A stretch of DNA of 64,000 nucleotides from Stutzerimonas stutzeri TS44 (GTDB taxonomy: Bacteria; Pseudomonadota; Gammaproteobacteria; Pseudomonadales; Pseudomonadaceae): assembly GCA_000263395.1 (NCBI GenBank), contig AJXE01000022.1, positions 1-64,000 on the forward strand. Reading direction: 5' to 3'. The notes beneath the pieces were generated by a model, which searched no databases, was not told the DNA's origin, and saw only the letters and a list, made by a program, of their open reading frames with translations. The position numbers were made by a program, and so were the translations under genes. Each line of letters starts with the position of its first letter. Position 1 is the stretch's first letter. Positions 35,766 to 44,391 of the stretch are shown piece by piece.

Positions 35766-36970
35766 CAGGCCGCCTCCTCGGTCCAGGCGCCGAAGGGGTC
35801 CGGCAGGCGTTGCCAAGCCTCGGGGCCGGCGGCCACTTCGGCGTCGGTCAGCAGGCAGTCGTCCAGTTCGGCGCGCAGGCGAGCGAAATCGATATTCTGG
35901 CCAATGAACACCAGTTCCTGACGGCAGTCGCCGACCTCGGCGCTCCATTTGCTCATGACGGCATGCAGGCCGTCCTCGTCCTCGGGCCACTGGGTTTTGG
36001 GCACGAAGCGCCACCAGCGCCCGGCGTAGCCATGGCGCATCAGGCCGCCGGCCTGCGACCAGCTGCCGGCCTCCTGATACTGGCTGGCCAGCCAGAAGTA
36101 GCCCTTCGAGCGCAGCAGGCGGCCGTTGACCCACTCGCGGTTGAGGAAGGCGAAGAAGCGCTCGGGATGGAAGGGCCGGCGCGCCTGGTAGGTGGTCGAG
36201 GCGATGCCGTACTCCTCGGTCTCCGGCACGTGTTCGCCGCGCAGCTCCTTGAGCCAGCCAGGCGCCTGGGCGGCGCGCTCGAAGTCGAAGCGGCCGGTGT
36301 TGAGGATCTTCGCCAGCGATGCCTGGCCCATCACCATCGGCACGATCTCGGCTTCGGTGTTCAGTCCGCGCAGGATGGCCGTCAGCTCCTCGCGCTCGGC
36401 GCTGGAGATCAGGTCGGTCTTGCTGATCAGGATGACGTCGGCGAACTCCACCTGCTCGATCAGCAGGTCGGTGATCGAACGTTCGTCCTCCTCGCCCAGC
36501 GTCTCGCCCCGGCTGACCAGGCTCTCGGCAGCATGGAAGTCACGCAGGAAGTTCACCCCGTCGACCACAGTCACCAGGGTGTCCAGGCGCGCCAGGTCGG
36601 ACAGGCTCTGGCCCTGCTCGTCGCGGAAGGTGAACGTCTCAGCCACCGGCAGCGGCTCGCTGATGCCGGTGGATTCGATCAGCAGGTAGTCGAAGCGGCC
36701 GTCGCGGGCCAGCCGCGCCACCTCCTCCAGCAGGTCTTCGCGCAGCGTGCAGCAGATGCAGCCATTGCTCATCTCCACCAGCTTCTCGTCAGCTCGGTTG
36801 AGGCTGACGTCGCGCTGCACCTCCGAGCCGTCGATGTTGATTTCACTCATGTCGTTGACGATCAGCGCCACGCGCAGGCCGTCGCGGTTCTTCAGCACAT
36901 GGTTGAGCAAGGTGCTCTTGCCGGCGCCGAGAAAGCCCGACAGCACGGTGACGGGTAAGCGGTTATCCAT
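35765..36970 (-). CDS. COG0523 GTPase, putative zinc metallochaperone
   Basis: 401 aa G3E GTPase. Walker [10 protein letters not shown] at 12–20; metal-binding GCICC (C71, C73, C74); Walker B/switch [11 protein letters not shown]; specificity motif SKTD; CobW C-terminal domain ([20 protein letters not shown] onward). Zur-linked COG0523 proteins (ZigA, YciC, ZagA) deliver zinc to client enzymes in scarcity. ATG at 36970 has GAGGAAA upstream and overlaps dksA2 by eight bases. Zinc as cargo is inferred from the Zur-like box, FolE2 and DksA2 next door. Confidence 0.88.
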   Translation of the reverse strand: MDNRLPVTVLSGFLGAGKSTLLNHVLKNRDGLRVALIVNDMSEINIDGSEVQRDVSLNRADEKLVEMSNGCICCTLREDLLEEVARLARDGRFDYLLIESTGISEPLPVAETFTFRDEQGQSLSDLARLDTLVTVVDGVNFLRDFHAAESLVSRGETLGEEDERSITDLLIEQVEFADVILISKTDLISSAEREELTAILRGLNTEAEIVPMVMGQASLAKILNTGRFDFERAAQAPGWLKELRGEHVPETEEYGIASTTYQARRPFHPERFFAFLNREWVNGRLLRSKGYFWLASQYQEAGSWSQAGGLMRHGYAGRWWRFVPKTQWPEDEDGLHAVMSKWSAEVGDCRQELVFIGQNIDFARLRAELDDCLLTDAEVAAGPEAWQRLPDPFGAWTEEAA

Positions 36971-37388
36971 TGGGGTTTCCTCGCACATCACGGATATGGC
37001 GTTCGCGTTGTTCCTGACGCTCCTTGGCCTCGATGCCCAGGCTGGCGGTGGGCCGCAGCAGCAGACGGCGCAGACCGATCGGCTCGCCGGTCTCGCTGCA
37101 CCAGCCGTATTCGCCGCTGGCCAGGCGCTCCAGCGCTTCGTCGATCTTGTCGAGCAGCTTCTTCTCCCGCTCCAGCAGGCGCAGCTGCCACTGGCGCTGC
37201 TCCTCGGCGCTGCCCAGGTCGGCCGGATCGCTGGCCGGCTGCTGTTCGCGCAGCTGACCGAACTCCTCGTCGATGCGCTGCTGCAGCTCGGCACGCTGCT
37301 CCAGCAGGCGCTGGCGAAAGAACGCCTGCTGTACCTCGTTCATGTAGGTGTCGGCAGACATCGCAAGCAGGTCGGCTTCGCTGATCAC
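36963..37388 (-). CDS. dksA2: Zinc-independent DksA paralogue (DksA2)
   Basis: 141-aa RNA polymerase secondary-channel factor. N-terminal coiled coil ([20 protein letters not shown]… [19 protein letters not shown]) with the DPAD-like tip, then a C-terminal zinc-ribbon fold in which three of four cysteines are replaced: C97, T100, G118, A121 instead of Cys4. This matches the P. aeruginosa DksA2 pattern, a backup for DksA and ppGpp action when zinc is short. Start GTG at 37388 lines up with the DksA2 N-terminus; its ribosome site is poor. First gene of the left arm, 33 bases from the Zur-like box. Confidence 0.9.
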   Translation of the reverse strand: MISEADLLAMSADTYMNEVQQAFFRQRLLEQRAELQQRIDEEFGQLREQQPASDPADLGSAEEQRQWQLRLLEREKKLLDKIDEALERLASGEYGWCSETGEPIGLRRLLLRPTASLGIEAKERQEQRERHIRDVRGNPNG

Positions 37389-37420
37389 GGGATGGACTCG
37401 TTAGGGGTGTCGCTTTATTT

Positions 37421-37435
37421 TGTTATAACATATCA
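37421..37435. promoter_or_regulatory. Candidate Zur operator between dksA2 and folE2
   Basis: TGTTATAACATATCA fits the Zur consensus TGTTATA-N-TATAACA with two mismatches in the right arm; the left ten bases are also a perfect palindrome. It sits in the divergent gap, about 33 bases from dksA2 and 36 from folE2, so one site could control both arms. Confidence 0.8.
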
Positions 37436-37470
37436 TTTTTAGCAACCACCCTCGCCTCCATAGGTTCCAG

Positions 37471-38367
37471 ATGAACGCCCTGACTCTCCCCGATATCGCC
37501 GCGCAAACCAGCGCCCAGGCGCAGCAAGCGCTGGACTTCGTCGGCATGCAGCAGATCGCCCTGCCCGTAGCGCTTGACGGCAAGCCGATGAACTGTCGGG
37601 TGGATGTCGGGGTAAGTCTGGATGACCCCAGCGCACGGGGCATCCATATGTCGCGGCTGTATCTGGCGCTGGAGGCCCTAGAGCAGCAGGAGCTGACCCT
37701 GACCGCCGTGCAGAAGGTGTTGTTTCAGTTCCTGGATAGCCACGATGGGCTTTCACACCAGGCCTATCTCAATCTGCGCGGCGAGCTGCTGCTCAAGCGT
37801 CCGGCGCTGGTCAGCCCGCTGGCGGGCTGGAAGGGCTATCCGCTGGCGCTAAACACCCGTCTGGATGACAACGGGTTTCATGTGGAGCTGCAGCTGACCC
37901 TCGGTTATTCCTCCACCTGCCCATGCTCGGCGGCGCTTGCCCGACAGCTTATCCAACAGCAGTTTGTGCAGGATTTTGCGAATAGAAAACTTGATCATGC
38001 CGACATTCTCGTATGGATCGGCAGCACCAGCGGAATTCTCGCCACACCGCACAGTCAGCGCAGCGAGGCGCGCTTAAAGCTGCATCTGGATTCCAGCCTG
38101 CAGCGACTGCCGGTTCGCCAGTTACTGGAGCGCGCCGAAAGCGCCCTGGGTACGGCCCTGCAGACAGCGGTCAAGCGCGCCGATGAACAGGCCTTCGCCC
38201 TGGCCAACGGGCAGAACCTGATGTTCTGCGAGGATGCCGCGCGGCGCCTGCACCAGTGCCTGCGCGAGCAGGACGGCTTGCTCGGTTTCAGCCTGGAAGT
38301 GGTGCATGCCGAAAGCCTGCACGCCCACGATGCCGTGGCCCACAGCAGCTGGAGCCGCCCGTCATGA
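37471..38367 (+). CDS. folE2: GTP cyclohydrolase I, type B (FolE2)
   Basis: 298 aa. Converts GTP to dihydroneopterin triphosphate for folate synthesis; unlike FolE it uses metals other than zinc and is induced in zinc scarcity. FolE2 signatures: RVDVGVSLDDPSARGIHMSR, SHQAYLNLRGELLLKRPALVSPLAGWKGYP (split blocks), catalytic Cys in YSSTC150-P-C152-SAALARQLI, and C-terminal FCEDAARRL. First gene of the right arm, beginning 36 bases past the Zur-like box; four-base overlap with the ABC ATPase gene. Confidence 0.95.
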   Translation: MNALTLPDIAAQTSAQAQQALDFVGMQQIALPVALDGKPMNCRVDVGVSLDDPSARGIHMSRLYLALEALEQQELTLTAVQKVLFQFLDSHDGLSHQAYLNLRGELLLKRPALVSPLAGWKGYPLALNTRLDDNGFHVELQLTLGYSSTCPCSAALARQLIQQQFVQDFANRKLDHADILVWIGSTSGILATPHSQRSEARLKLHLDSSLQRLPVRQLLERAESALGTALQTAVKRADEQAFALANGQNLMFCEDAARRLHQCLREQDGLLGFSLEVVHAESLHAHDAVAHSSWSRPS

Positions 38368-39029
38368 TCCATTGCCAGGGCCTGCAGTGGGGGTCGCCCG
38401 GGCGGCCACTGGCGCCGCCGCTGGATCTGCACCTGGCGGCCGGCAGCCTGACCGCCGTGATCGGCAACAACGGTTGCGGCAAGAGCAGTCTGCTCAAGGT
38501 CATCGCCGGCTGGCAGGCACCGCTGGCGGGCCAGGTGCGGGTGGATGCGCCACGACAGGGAGGCATCGGCGTGCTGATTCAGCAACAGGCCTTTGACCGC
38601 CAGTTCCCCATTCGTCTGGAGGCCCTGGTGGCCGGCGGACTGTGGTCGCAGAAGCGCTCGCGCGCCGCGCAGCGGGCCCGGCTGGAGCAGACACTGGAGC
38701 GCTGGCAGCTGAGCGGGCTGCAAGCACTGCCGCTGGAAGCACTGTCCGGCGGCCAGTTGCAGCGCGCCCTGCTCGCCCGCCTCGACCTGACCGGCGCCCG
38801 CCTGCTGCTGCTCGACGAGCCGGAAGCCGCCCTCGACGCCGAGGGCCAGGCGCTGTTCTGGCAACGCGCCCGCCAGTGGCAAGCCGAAGGCCGTACGCTG
38901 CTGGTGGTCAGTCACGCCGTGGGCCACCTGAGCGACTGGCTGGACAACGCCCTGCTGGTGTCCGCGCAGGGCTGCATCCTGGCGCCGGTCAGCGAACTGC
39001 GCGGCGCGCGTCTGGAGCGCGTGGCCTGA
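38364..39029 (+). CDS. Zinc-type ABC transporter ATPase (ZnuC/AztA-like)
   Basis: 221 aa. Walker A VIGNNGCGKSSLL, Q-loop LIQQQAFD, signature LSGGQLQRALLAR, Walker B LLLLDEPEAALD, H-loop VVSHAVGHL. Shorter than E. coli ZnuC (251 aa), lacking its C-terminal tail, as in AztA-type systems. ATG overlaps the folE2 stop by four bases and its own stop shares a base with the permease start, so all are translationally coupled. Cargo zinc is inferred from context and from the cognate binding protein. Confidence 0.87.
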   Translation: MIHCQGLQWGSPGRPLAPPLDLHLAAGSLTAVIGNNGCGKSSLLKVIAGWQAPLAGQVRVDAPRQGGIGVLIQQQAFDRQFPIRLEALVAGGLWSQKRSRAAQRARLEQTLERWQLSGLQALPLEALSGGQLQRALLARLDLTGARLLLLDEPEAALDAEGQALFWQRARQWQAEGRTLLVVSHAVGHLSDWLDNALLVSAQGCILAPVSELRGARLERVA

Positions 39030-39889
39030 TGCTCGAGCCGCTGTGGCAGCCCTTTGCCGAATTCGCCTTCCTGCGCCGCGCCCTGTTCGGCGGCCTGGCG
39101 CTGGCCTGTAGCGCGGCACCGCTGGGGGTGTTCCTGATGCTGCGGCGGATGAGCCTGATTGGCGACGCCATCGCCCACGGCATCCTGCCCGGCGCCGCGC
39201 TGGGCTTCTGGCTGTTCGGCCTGAGCCTGCCGGCGCTGACTGCCGGCGGCCTGATCGCCGGCCTTGGCATGGCCATGCTGGCCGCCTGGGTCACCCGCCG
39301 CACCGGGCTGCGCGAGGACACCAGCCTGGCCGCTCTCTACCCCATCTCACTGGCCGGCGGCGTGCTGCTGCTCGGCCTGGCCGGTCGCAAGCTGGACCTG
39401 ATGCACCTGCTGTTCGGCTCGGCGCTGGCGGTGGACCTGCCCACCCTGCACGGCATGCTCAGCGTGGCGGGAATCAGCCTGACCGTGCTGCTGCTGATCT
39501 ACCGCCCGCTGGCGCTGGACAGCCTCGACCCGCTGTTTCTGCGCAGCGTCAGCCGCATCGGCCCGCTGGTACACGGCCTGTTCCTGGCCCTGGTAGTGCT
39601 GAACCTGGTGATGGGCTTCCAGGCCATCGGCGCGCTGATGGTGGTCGGCCTGATGATGCTGCCGGCCGCCGCCGCACGCTTCTGGAGCCGCCACCTGCCA
39701 CACCTGCTGCCGCTCGCCGCGCTGATCGGCGCCGCCAGCGTCTGGCTCGGCCTGCTGCTGTCCTATCACGCCGGCCTGCCGAGCGGACCCTGCATCGTCC
39801 TGCTGGCCGGGCTGGCCTACCTGATCTCGGTGATCGCCGGGCCGGTCCACGGTCTCTGGCGCCCGGCCCCGCTACCCACATCACCCTGA
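39029..39889 (+). CDS. Zinc-type ABC transporter permease (ZnuB/AztB-like)
   Basis: 286-aa inner-membrane permease of the ABC-3 family with eight or so helices. Diagnostic stretch FLMLRRMSLIGDAIAHGILPG (split by one base of helix) and FGSALAVD, MGFQAIGALMVVGLMMLPAA. Start is the ATG overlapping the ATPase stop (TGATG). The open frame extends upstream only as a shadow of the ATPase gene. Confidence 0.9.
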   Translation: MLEPLWQPFAEFAFLRRALFGGLALACSAAPLGVFLMLRRMSLIGDAIAHGILPGAALGFWLFGLSLPALTAGGLIAGLGMAMLAAWVTRRTGLREDTSLAALYPISLAGGVLLLGLAGRKLDLMHLLFGSALAVDLPTLHGMLSVAGISLTVLLLIYRPLALDSLDPLFLRSVSRIGPLVHGLFLALVVLNLVMGFQAIGALMVVGLMMLPAAAARFWSRHLPHLLPLAALIGAASVWLGLLLSYHAGLPSGPCIVLLAGLAYLISVIAGPVHGLWRPAPLPTSP

Positions 39890-39898
39890 GGAAACTCC

Positions 39899-40780
39899 AT
39901 GCGCGCCCTGCTCGCCCTGATCGCCCTGCTCCTGCCACTGTCACTGCCCGCCGCCGACAAGCCGCAGGTGGTCACCAGTTTCAGCATCCTCGCCGACCTG
40001 ACCCGCGCCGTCGGCGGCGAGCACATCGCGCTGACCAACCTGGTCGGGCCCGACGAAGACGCCCACGTCTTCGAGCCCAGCCCGGAGCATGTACGCACGC
40101 TGCTGCAGGCCGACCTGATCATCGCCAACGGCCTGGGCTTCGAACCTTGGCTGGAGCGCCTGCTGGCCAGCAGCGAAGCGCGTGGCCGGCGCATCGACGC
40201 CAGCCAAGACGTGCTGCCGCTGTGGCTGGAGGAGGACGGCGAGAAAGTCGCCGACCCGCACGTCTGGCAGAGCCTGAGCAACGCCGAGATCTACGTGCGC
40301 AACATCACCCAGGCGCTCAGCCAGCTCGACCCGGCACATGCCGACGCCTACGCCGCCAACCGCGACGCCTACCTGACCAAGCTGAATGCGCTGCTCAAGC
40401 AGGCCAACACGCGGCTGGCCAGCCTGCCGGTCAGTCAGCGCAAGGTGGTGACCAGCCACGATGCCTTCGGCTACCTGGGCCAGGCCTGGCAGCTGCAGTT
40501 CATCGCGCCGCAGGGCCTGTCCACCCACGACGAGCCTTCCGCCGCCGAAGTCGCCGCGCTGATTCGCCAGCTGCGTCACGAGGATGTGCGCGCTGTGTTC
40601 GTGGAAAACATCCGCGACCCGCGCCTGGTGCGGCAGATTGCAGACGAGGCCGGTGCCCGCGTCGGCGGCACTCTGTATTCCGATGCCCTGGCCAGCCAAG
40701 GGCCGGCCAGCACCTACCTGGGCATGTTCCAGCACAACCTCGACATCCTACTGGCCGCGCTCCACCAGCGCCGCCCATAA
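39899..40780 (+). CDS. Zinc-type ABC transporter binding protein (ZnuA/AztC-like)
   Basis: 293 aa periplasmic cluster A-I metal-binding protein. Signal peptide MRALLALIALLLPLSLPAA. Metal ligands H56 (EDAHVFEPSP), H121 (DPHVW), H187 (SHDAFGYLG) and D262 (LYSDAL) are all present. It lacks the His-rich flexible loop of ZnuA between the first two sites, as in AztC-type proteins. Nine bases after the permease gene. The TAA stop is followed directly, and in the same frame, by the integrase remnant. Confidence 0.9.
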   Translation: MRALLALIALLLPLSLPAADKPQVVTSFSILADLTRAVGGEHIALTNLVGPDEDAHVFEPSPEHVRTLLQADLIIANGLGFEPWLERLLASSEARGRRIDASQDVLPLWLEEDGEKVADPHVWQSLSNAEIYVRNITQALSQLDPAHADAYAANRDAYLTKLNALLKQANTRLASLPVSQRKVVTSHDAFGYLGQAWQLQFIAPQGLSTHDEPSAAEVAALIRQLRHEDVRAVFVENIRDPRLVRQIADEAGARVGGTLYSDALASQGPASTYLGMFQHNLDILLAALHQRRP

Positions 40781-40960
40781 CAGACCCGTCACACCTATGC
40801 CTGCTGGTGCCTGGTAGCGCGTGGTAACCTTGCGTTCATCGCCAAGCAGATGGGGCACAAGGACTTCACCATGCTAGTCCAGGTGTACGCAAAGTGGATG
40901 GACGACGAGTCCCCGAGCGAGCTGCAACACATCTGGGCCGGCATGCAGAAAACAGCGTGA
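40781..40960 (+). pseudogene. Tyrosine recombinase (integrase), C-terminal remnant
   Basis: 59 codons with no start, read from the base after the binding-protein stop. They begin at the integrase box II: QTRHTYACWC (R-x-x-H…Y), then NLAFIAKQMGHKDFTM (the conserved Gly-His), LVQVYAKWM with the catalytic Tyr, and end ELQHIWAGMQKTA and TGA. The N-terminal domains and box I Arg are gone, so it is inactive. It lies 80 bases from attR, where an integrase gene would normally sit. Confidence 0.85.
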
Positions 40961-41011
40961 AATGCCCCCAAATCTGCCCCACAAAACCCGCTTCACCGCT
41001 CTAAGTATCTG

Positions 41012-43591
41012 ATGACTAAAGATAATTCCGATCTCTCCAAGCACACGCCGATGATGCAGCAATACTGGAAGCTCAAGCGCGAGCATCCGGACCAGCTGAT
41101 GTTCTACCGCATGGGCGACTTCTACGAGCTGTTCTACGACGACGCCAAGAAGGCCGCGGCGCTGCTGGATATCACCCTCACCGCGCGCGGGCAGTCGGCG
41201 GGTACGGCGATCCCGATGGCGGGCATTCCCTTCCACTCCGCCGAAGGTTATCTGGCGCGGCTGGTCAAGCTTGGCGAATCGGTGGTGATCTGCGAGCAGA
41301 TCGGCGATCCGGCCACCAGCAAGGGTCCGGTGGAACGCCAGGTGGTGCGCATCATCACGCCGGGCACGGTGAGCGACGAGGCGTTGCTCGACGAGCGTCG
41401 CGACAACTTGCTGGCGGCGGTGGTCGGCGACGAAAAGCTGTTCGGCCTGTCAGTGCTGGACATCGCCAGCGGCCGTTTCAGCGTGCAGGAACTCAAGGGC
41501 TGGGAAACCCTGCTCGCCGAACTGGAGCGCCTGAGCCCGGCCGAGCTGCTGATCCCCGATGACTGGCCCCAGGGCCTGCCACTGGAGAAGCGCCGCGGCG
41601 TGCGCCGCCGTGCACCCTGGGATTTCGATCGCGACTCGGCATTCAAGAGCCTCTGCCAGCAGTTCTCCACCCAAGACCTCAAGGGCTTCGGCTGCGAGAA
41701 CCTGACGCTGGCCATCGGCGCCGCCGGTTGCCTGCTCGCCTACGCCAAGGAAACCCAGCGCACCGCCCTGCCCCACCTGCGCAGCCTGCGCCACGAGCGC
41801 CTCGACGACACGGTGATCCTCGATGGCGCCAGCCGGCGCAACCTGGAGCTGGACGTCAACCTGGCCGGCGGGCGCGAAAACACACTGCAGTCGGTGATGG
41901 ACCGCTGCCAGACCGCCATGGGCTCGCGCCTGCTGACCCGCTGGCTGAACCGTCCGCTGCGCAACCGCGAGATTCTCGAAGCACGCCAGGACTCGATCAC
42001 CTGCCTGCTCGAGCACTACCGCTTCGAACAGCTGCAGCCGCAGCTCAAGGACATCGGCGATCTGGAGCGCATCCTCGCCCGCATCGGCCTGCGCAACGCC
42101 CGCCCGCGCGATCTGGCGCGGCAGCGCGACGCCCTCGCCGCGCTGCCGCAACTGCAGGCCGGCATGCAGGCGCTGGTGGCGCCGCATCTGCTGGAGCTGT
42201 CAAAAAGCATCGGCACCTACCCGGAGCTGGCCGAGCTGCTGGCCCGCGCCATCATCGACAACCCGCCGGCGGTGATCCGTGACGGTGGCGTACTCAAGAC
42301 CGGCTACGACGCCGAGCTGGACGAGCTGCAGTCGCTCTCGGAGAACGCCGGCCAGTACCTGATGGACCTGGAAACCCGCGAGAAAACCCGCACCGGGCTG
42401 GCCAACCTCAAGGTCGGCTACAACCGCGTGCACGGCTACTTCATCGAGCTGCCGAGCAAGCAGGCCGAATCGGCGCCGGCCGACTACATCCGCCGGCAGA
42501 CGCTCAAGGGCGCCGAGCGCTTCATCACCCCTGAGCTCAAGGAGTTCGAGGACAAGGCGCTGTCGGCCAAGAGCCGCGCCCTCGCCCGCGAAAAACTGCT
42601 CTACGACGAGCTGCTGGAAATGCTCATCGGCCACCTGGCACCACTGCAGGAAAGCGCCGCTGCGCTGGCCGAGCTGGACGTGCTGAGCAACCTCGCCGAG
42701 CGCGCGCTCAATCTCGACCTGAATCGCCCGCGCTTCGTCGAGCAGCCATGCATGCGCATCGAGCAGGGTCGCCACCCGGTGGTCGAGCAGGTATTGGAGA
42801 CGCCTTTCGTCGCCAACGACCTGGGCCTCGACGACGCCACGCGCATGCTGGTCATCACCGGGCCGAACATGGGCGGTAAATCGACCTACATGCGCCAGAC
42901 CGCGCTGATCGTGCTGCTGGCACAGATCGGCAGCTTCGTCCCGGCCGCGGCTTGCGAGCTGTCGTTGGTGGACCGCATCTTCACCCGCATCGGCTCATCG
43001 GACGATCTCGCCGGCGGGCGCTCCACCTTCATGGTGGAAATGAGCGAAACCGCGAATATCCTGCACAACGCCAGCGATCGCAGTCTGGTACTGATGGACG
43101 AAGTCGGTCGCGGCACCAGCACCTTCGACGGCTTGTCGCTGGCCTGGGCAGCCGCCGAGCAGCTGGCGAAGCTGCGCGCCTTCACGCTGTTCGCCACCCA
43201 CTATTTCGAGCTCACCGTGCTGCCGGAAAGCGAGCCGGTGGTGGCCAACGTGCACCTGTCGGCCACCGAGCACAACGAGCGCATCGTCTTCCTGCACCAC
43301 GTGCTGCCCGGGCCGGCAAGCCAGAGTTACGGCCTGGCGGTGGCGCAGCTGGCCGGTGTACCGGGCGAGGTCATCCAGCGCGCCCGCGACCATCTGTCGC
43401 GGCTGGAAACCACCAGCCTGCCCCACGAAGCACCGAGAATGGCAGCTGGCCAGTCCGCGCCTCCGGTGCAGAGCGATCTTTTCGCCAGTTTGCCGCATCC
43501 TGTGATCGAGCAATTGCGTCGAATCAATCCCGATGATCTGTCTCCGCGACAGGCGCTGGACCTGCTATACAGCCTTAAATCACAAGCCTGA
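41012..43591 (+). CDS. mutS: DNA mismatch-repair ATPase MutS
   Basis: 859 aa, full length. Mismatch-binding domain with the F-x-E motif in [18 protein letters not shown] (GDFYELF carries the wedge Phe–Glu), core and clamp, then ATPase domain with Walker [11 protein letters not shown] (~616–625), Walker [16 protein letters not shown], and signature [10 protein letters not shown]-terminal dimer region ends [12 protein letters not shown]. The first residues [15 protein letters not shown] differ from the severed native start (MANQDLSAHTPMM): they come from the island side of attR. No clear Shine–Dalgarno precedes this ATG. Confidence 0.96.
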   Translation: MTKDNSDLSKHTPMMQQYWKLKREHPDQLMFYRMGDFYELFYDDAKKAAALLDITLTARGQSAGTAIPMAGIPFHSAEGYLARLVKLGESVVICEQIGDPATSKGPVERQVVRIITPGTVSDEALLDERRDNLLAAVVGDEKLFGLSVLDIASGRFSVQELKGWETLLAELERLSPAELLIPDDWPQGLPLEKRRGVRRRAPWDFDRDSAFKSLCQQFSTQDLKGFGCENLTLAIGAAGCLLAYAKETQRTALPHLRSLRHERLDDTVILDGASRRNLELDVNLAGGRENTLQSVMDRCQTAMGSRLLTRWLNRPLRNREILEARQDSITCLLEHYRFEQLQPQLKDIGDLERILARIGLRNARPRDLARQRDALAALPQLQAGMQALVAPHLLELSKSIGTYPELAELLARAIIDNPPAVIRDGGVLKTGYDAELDELQSLSENAGQYLMDLETREKTRTGLANLKVGYNRVHGYFIELPSKQAESAPADYIRRQTLKGAERFITPELKEFEDKALSAKSRALAREKLLYDELLEMLIGHLAPLQESAAALAELDVLSNLAERALNLDLNRPRFVEQPCMRIEQGRHPVVEQVLETPFVANDLGLDDATRMLVITGPNMGGKSTYMRQTALIVLLAQIGSFVPAAACELSLVDRIFTRIGSSDDLAGGRSTFMVEMSETANILHNASDRSLVLMDEVGRGTSTFDGLSLAWAAAEQLAKLRAFTLFATHYFELTVLPESEPVVANVHLSATEHNERIVFLHHVLPGPASQSYGLAVAQLAGVPGEVIQRARDHLSRLETTSLPHEAPRMAAGQSAPPVQSDLFASLPHPVIEQLRRINPDDLSPRQALDLLYSLKSQA
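41041..41056. repeat. Right attachment-site repeat (attR) in mutS
   Basis: Second copy of GCACACGCCGATGATG, codons 10–15 of the working mutS. Imperfect similarity extends back to 41030. Partner of 27276–27291. Confidence 0.85.
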
Positions 43592-43722
43592 TACGCCAAT
43601 AAACTGGTAGAATCGCGCGCAATTTTTTTGGATACGGTGGCGTTTGCCTGGTGCCACCCTGTCTGCTGCCGCACAGGAGCGTCTGCCAACGCAGCCTGAC
43701 CCGCCTGAGGAGATAGCTAGAA

Positions 43723-44046
43723 ATGACCTTCGTCGTCACCGACAACTGCATCAAGTGCAAATACACCGATTGCGTGGAAGTCTGCCCGGTGGACTGCTTC
43801 TACGAAGGCCCGAACTTCCTGGTGATTCACCCGGACGAGTGTATCGATTGCGCCCTGTGCGAGCCGGAGTGCCCGGCCCAGGCCATCTTCTCCGAAGACG
43901 AAGTGCCGGACGATCAGCAGGAGTTCATCGCGCTGAACGCCGATCTGGCCGAAGTCTGGCCGAACATCACCGAGAAGAAGGATTCGCTGCCGGACGCCGA
44001 AGAGTGGGACGGGGTCAAGGACAAGCTGCAGTACCTCGAGCGCTGA
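43723..44046 (+). CDS. fdxA: 7Fe ferredoxin FdxA
   Basis: 107 aa, Azotobacter FdI-type [3Fe-4S][4Fe-4S] ferredoxin. Cluster ligands are in TDNC9-IKC12-KYTDC17-VEVC21-PVDC25 and C40-IDC43-ALC46-EPEC50-P. Standard downstream neighbour of mutS in Pseudomonas, which confirms that the right side of the island is intact. TGAGGAGAT upstream is a strong ribosome site. An intrinsic terminator follows. Confidence 0.96.
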   Translation: MTFVVTDNCIKCKYTDCVEVCPVDCFYEGPNFLVIHPDECIDCALCEPECPAQAIFSEDEVPDDQQEFIALNADLAEVWPNITEKKDSLPDAEEWDGVKDKLQYLER

Positions 44047-44063
44047 TCGCTCGGCGCGACGAA

Positions 44064-44089
44064 AAAATGCCCGCATTCGCGGGCATTTT
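44064..44089 (+). terminator. Rho-independent terminator of fdxA
   Basis: AAAATGCCCGC-ATTC-GCGGGCATTTT, an 11-bp perfect stem with T-rich end, 18 bases past the fdxA stop. Also AT-rich on the other strand, so it may be bidirectional and serve the convergent csbD-type gene. Confidence 0.92.
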
Positions 44090-44108
44090 CATGTATACAG
44101 CGCACCAA

Positions 44109-44300
44109 TCAGGCCCGGTCGATGCCCTTCTTCAGCGTATCCTTGACGTCACCCTTGACCTGCTGGGCGTCACCCTTGATCTCCTGGCGCTGCCCCTCCT
44201 CCTTCAGCCGCGGATTGTCAGTGGCCTCGCCAATACCCTGTTTGATCTTGCCGACCGCTTCGTTGGTGTTGCCCTTGATCTTGTCTTCGGTGCTGCTCAT
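44109..44300 (-). CDS. CsbD-family stress protein
   Basis: 63 aa, very hydrophilic, KIKGNTNEAVGKIKQGIGEA and EIKGDAQQVKGDVKDTLKKG, the CsbD signature (general-stress protein of unknown mechanism, often RpoS- or SigB-dependent). Start at MSSTEDK because GGGGAAG stands five bases before it; a longer frame adds MTSSKGEAA. Confidence 0.88.
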   Translation of the reverse strand: MSSTEDKIKGNTNEAVGKIKQGIGEATDNPRLKEEGQRQEIKGDAQQVKGDVKDTLKKGIDRA

Positions 44301-44391
44301 GGCGGCTTCCCCTTTGCTGCTAGTCATTGATTACAAAGGGTGGACCGGGTGCGCACGCCGATAGTTTCCTCCCGGCCATCGGAACGGCGCG

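Larger units (their letters stand above)
27276..41056. mobile_element. Degenerate integrative genomic island in mutS
   Basis: A 13.8-kb insertion bounded by direct repeats that lie within two copies of the mutS start. The left copy is truncated (native), the right copy fused to the rest of mutS. A tyrosine-recombinase C-terminus adjoins the right repeat, the usual place for an integrase next to its site. TGCCCC motifs near both ends may be integrase arm sites. Content is metabolic and stress cargo with two gene ruins and no replication, transfer or phage structural genes. The mutS–cinA interval is a known insertion site for prophages and phage-tail bacteriocins in fluorescent pseudomonads; here it holds zinc-starvation cargo. 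Immobile without an integrase in trans. Confidence 0.82.
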
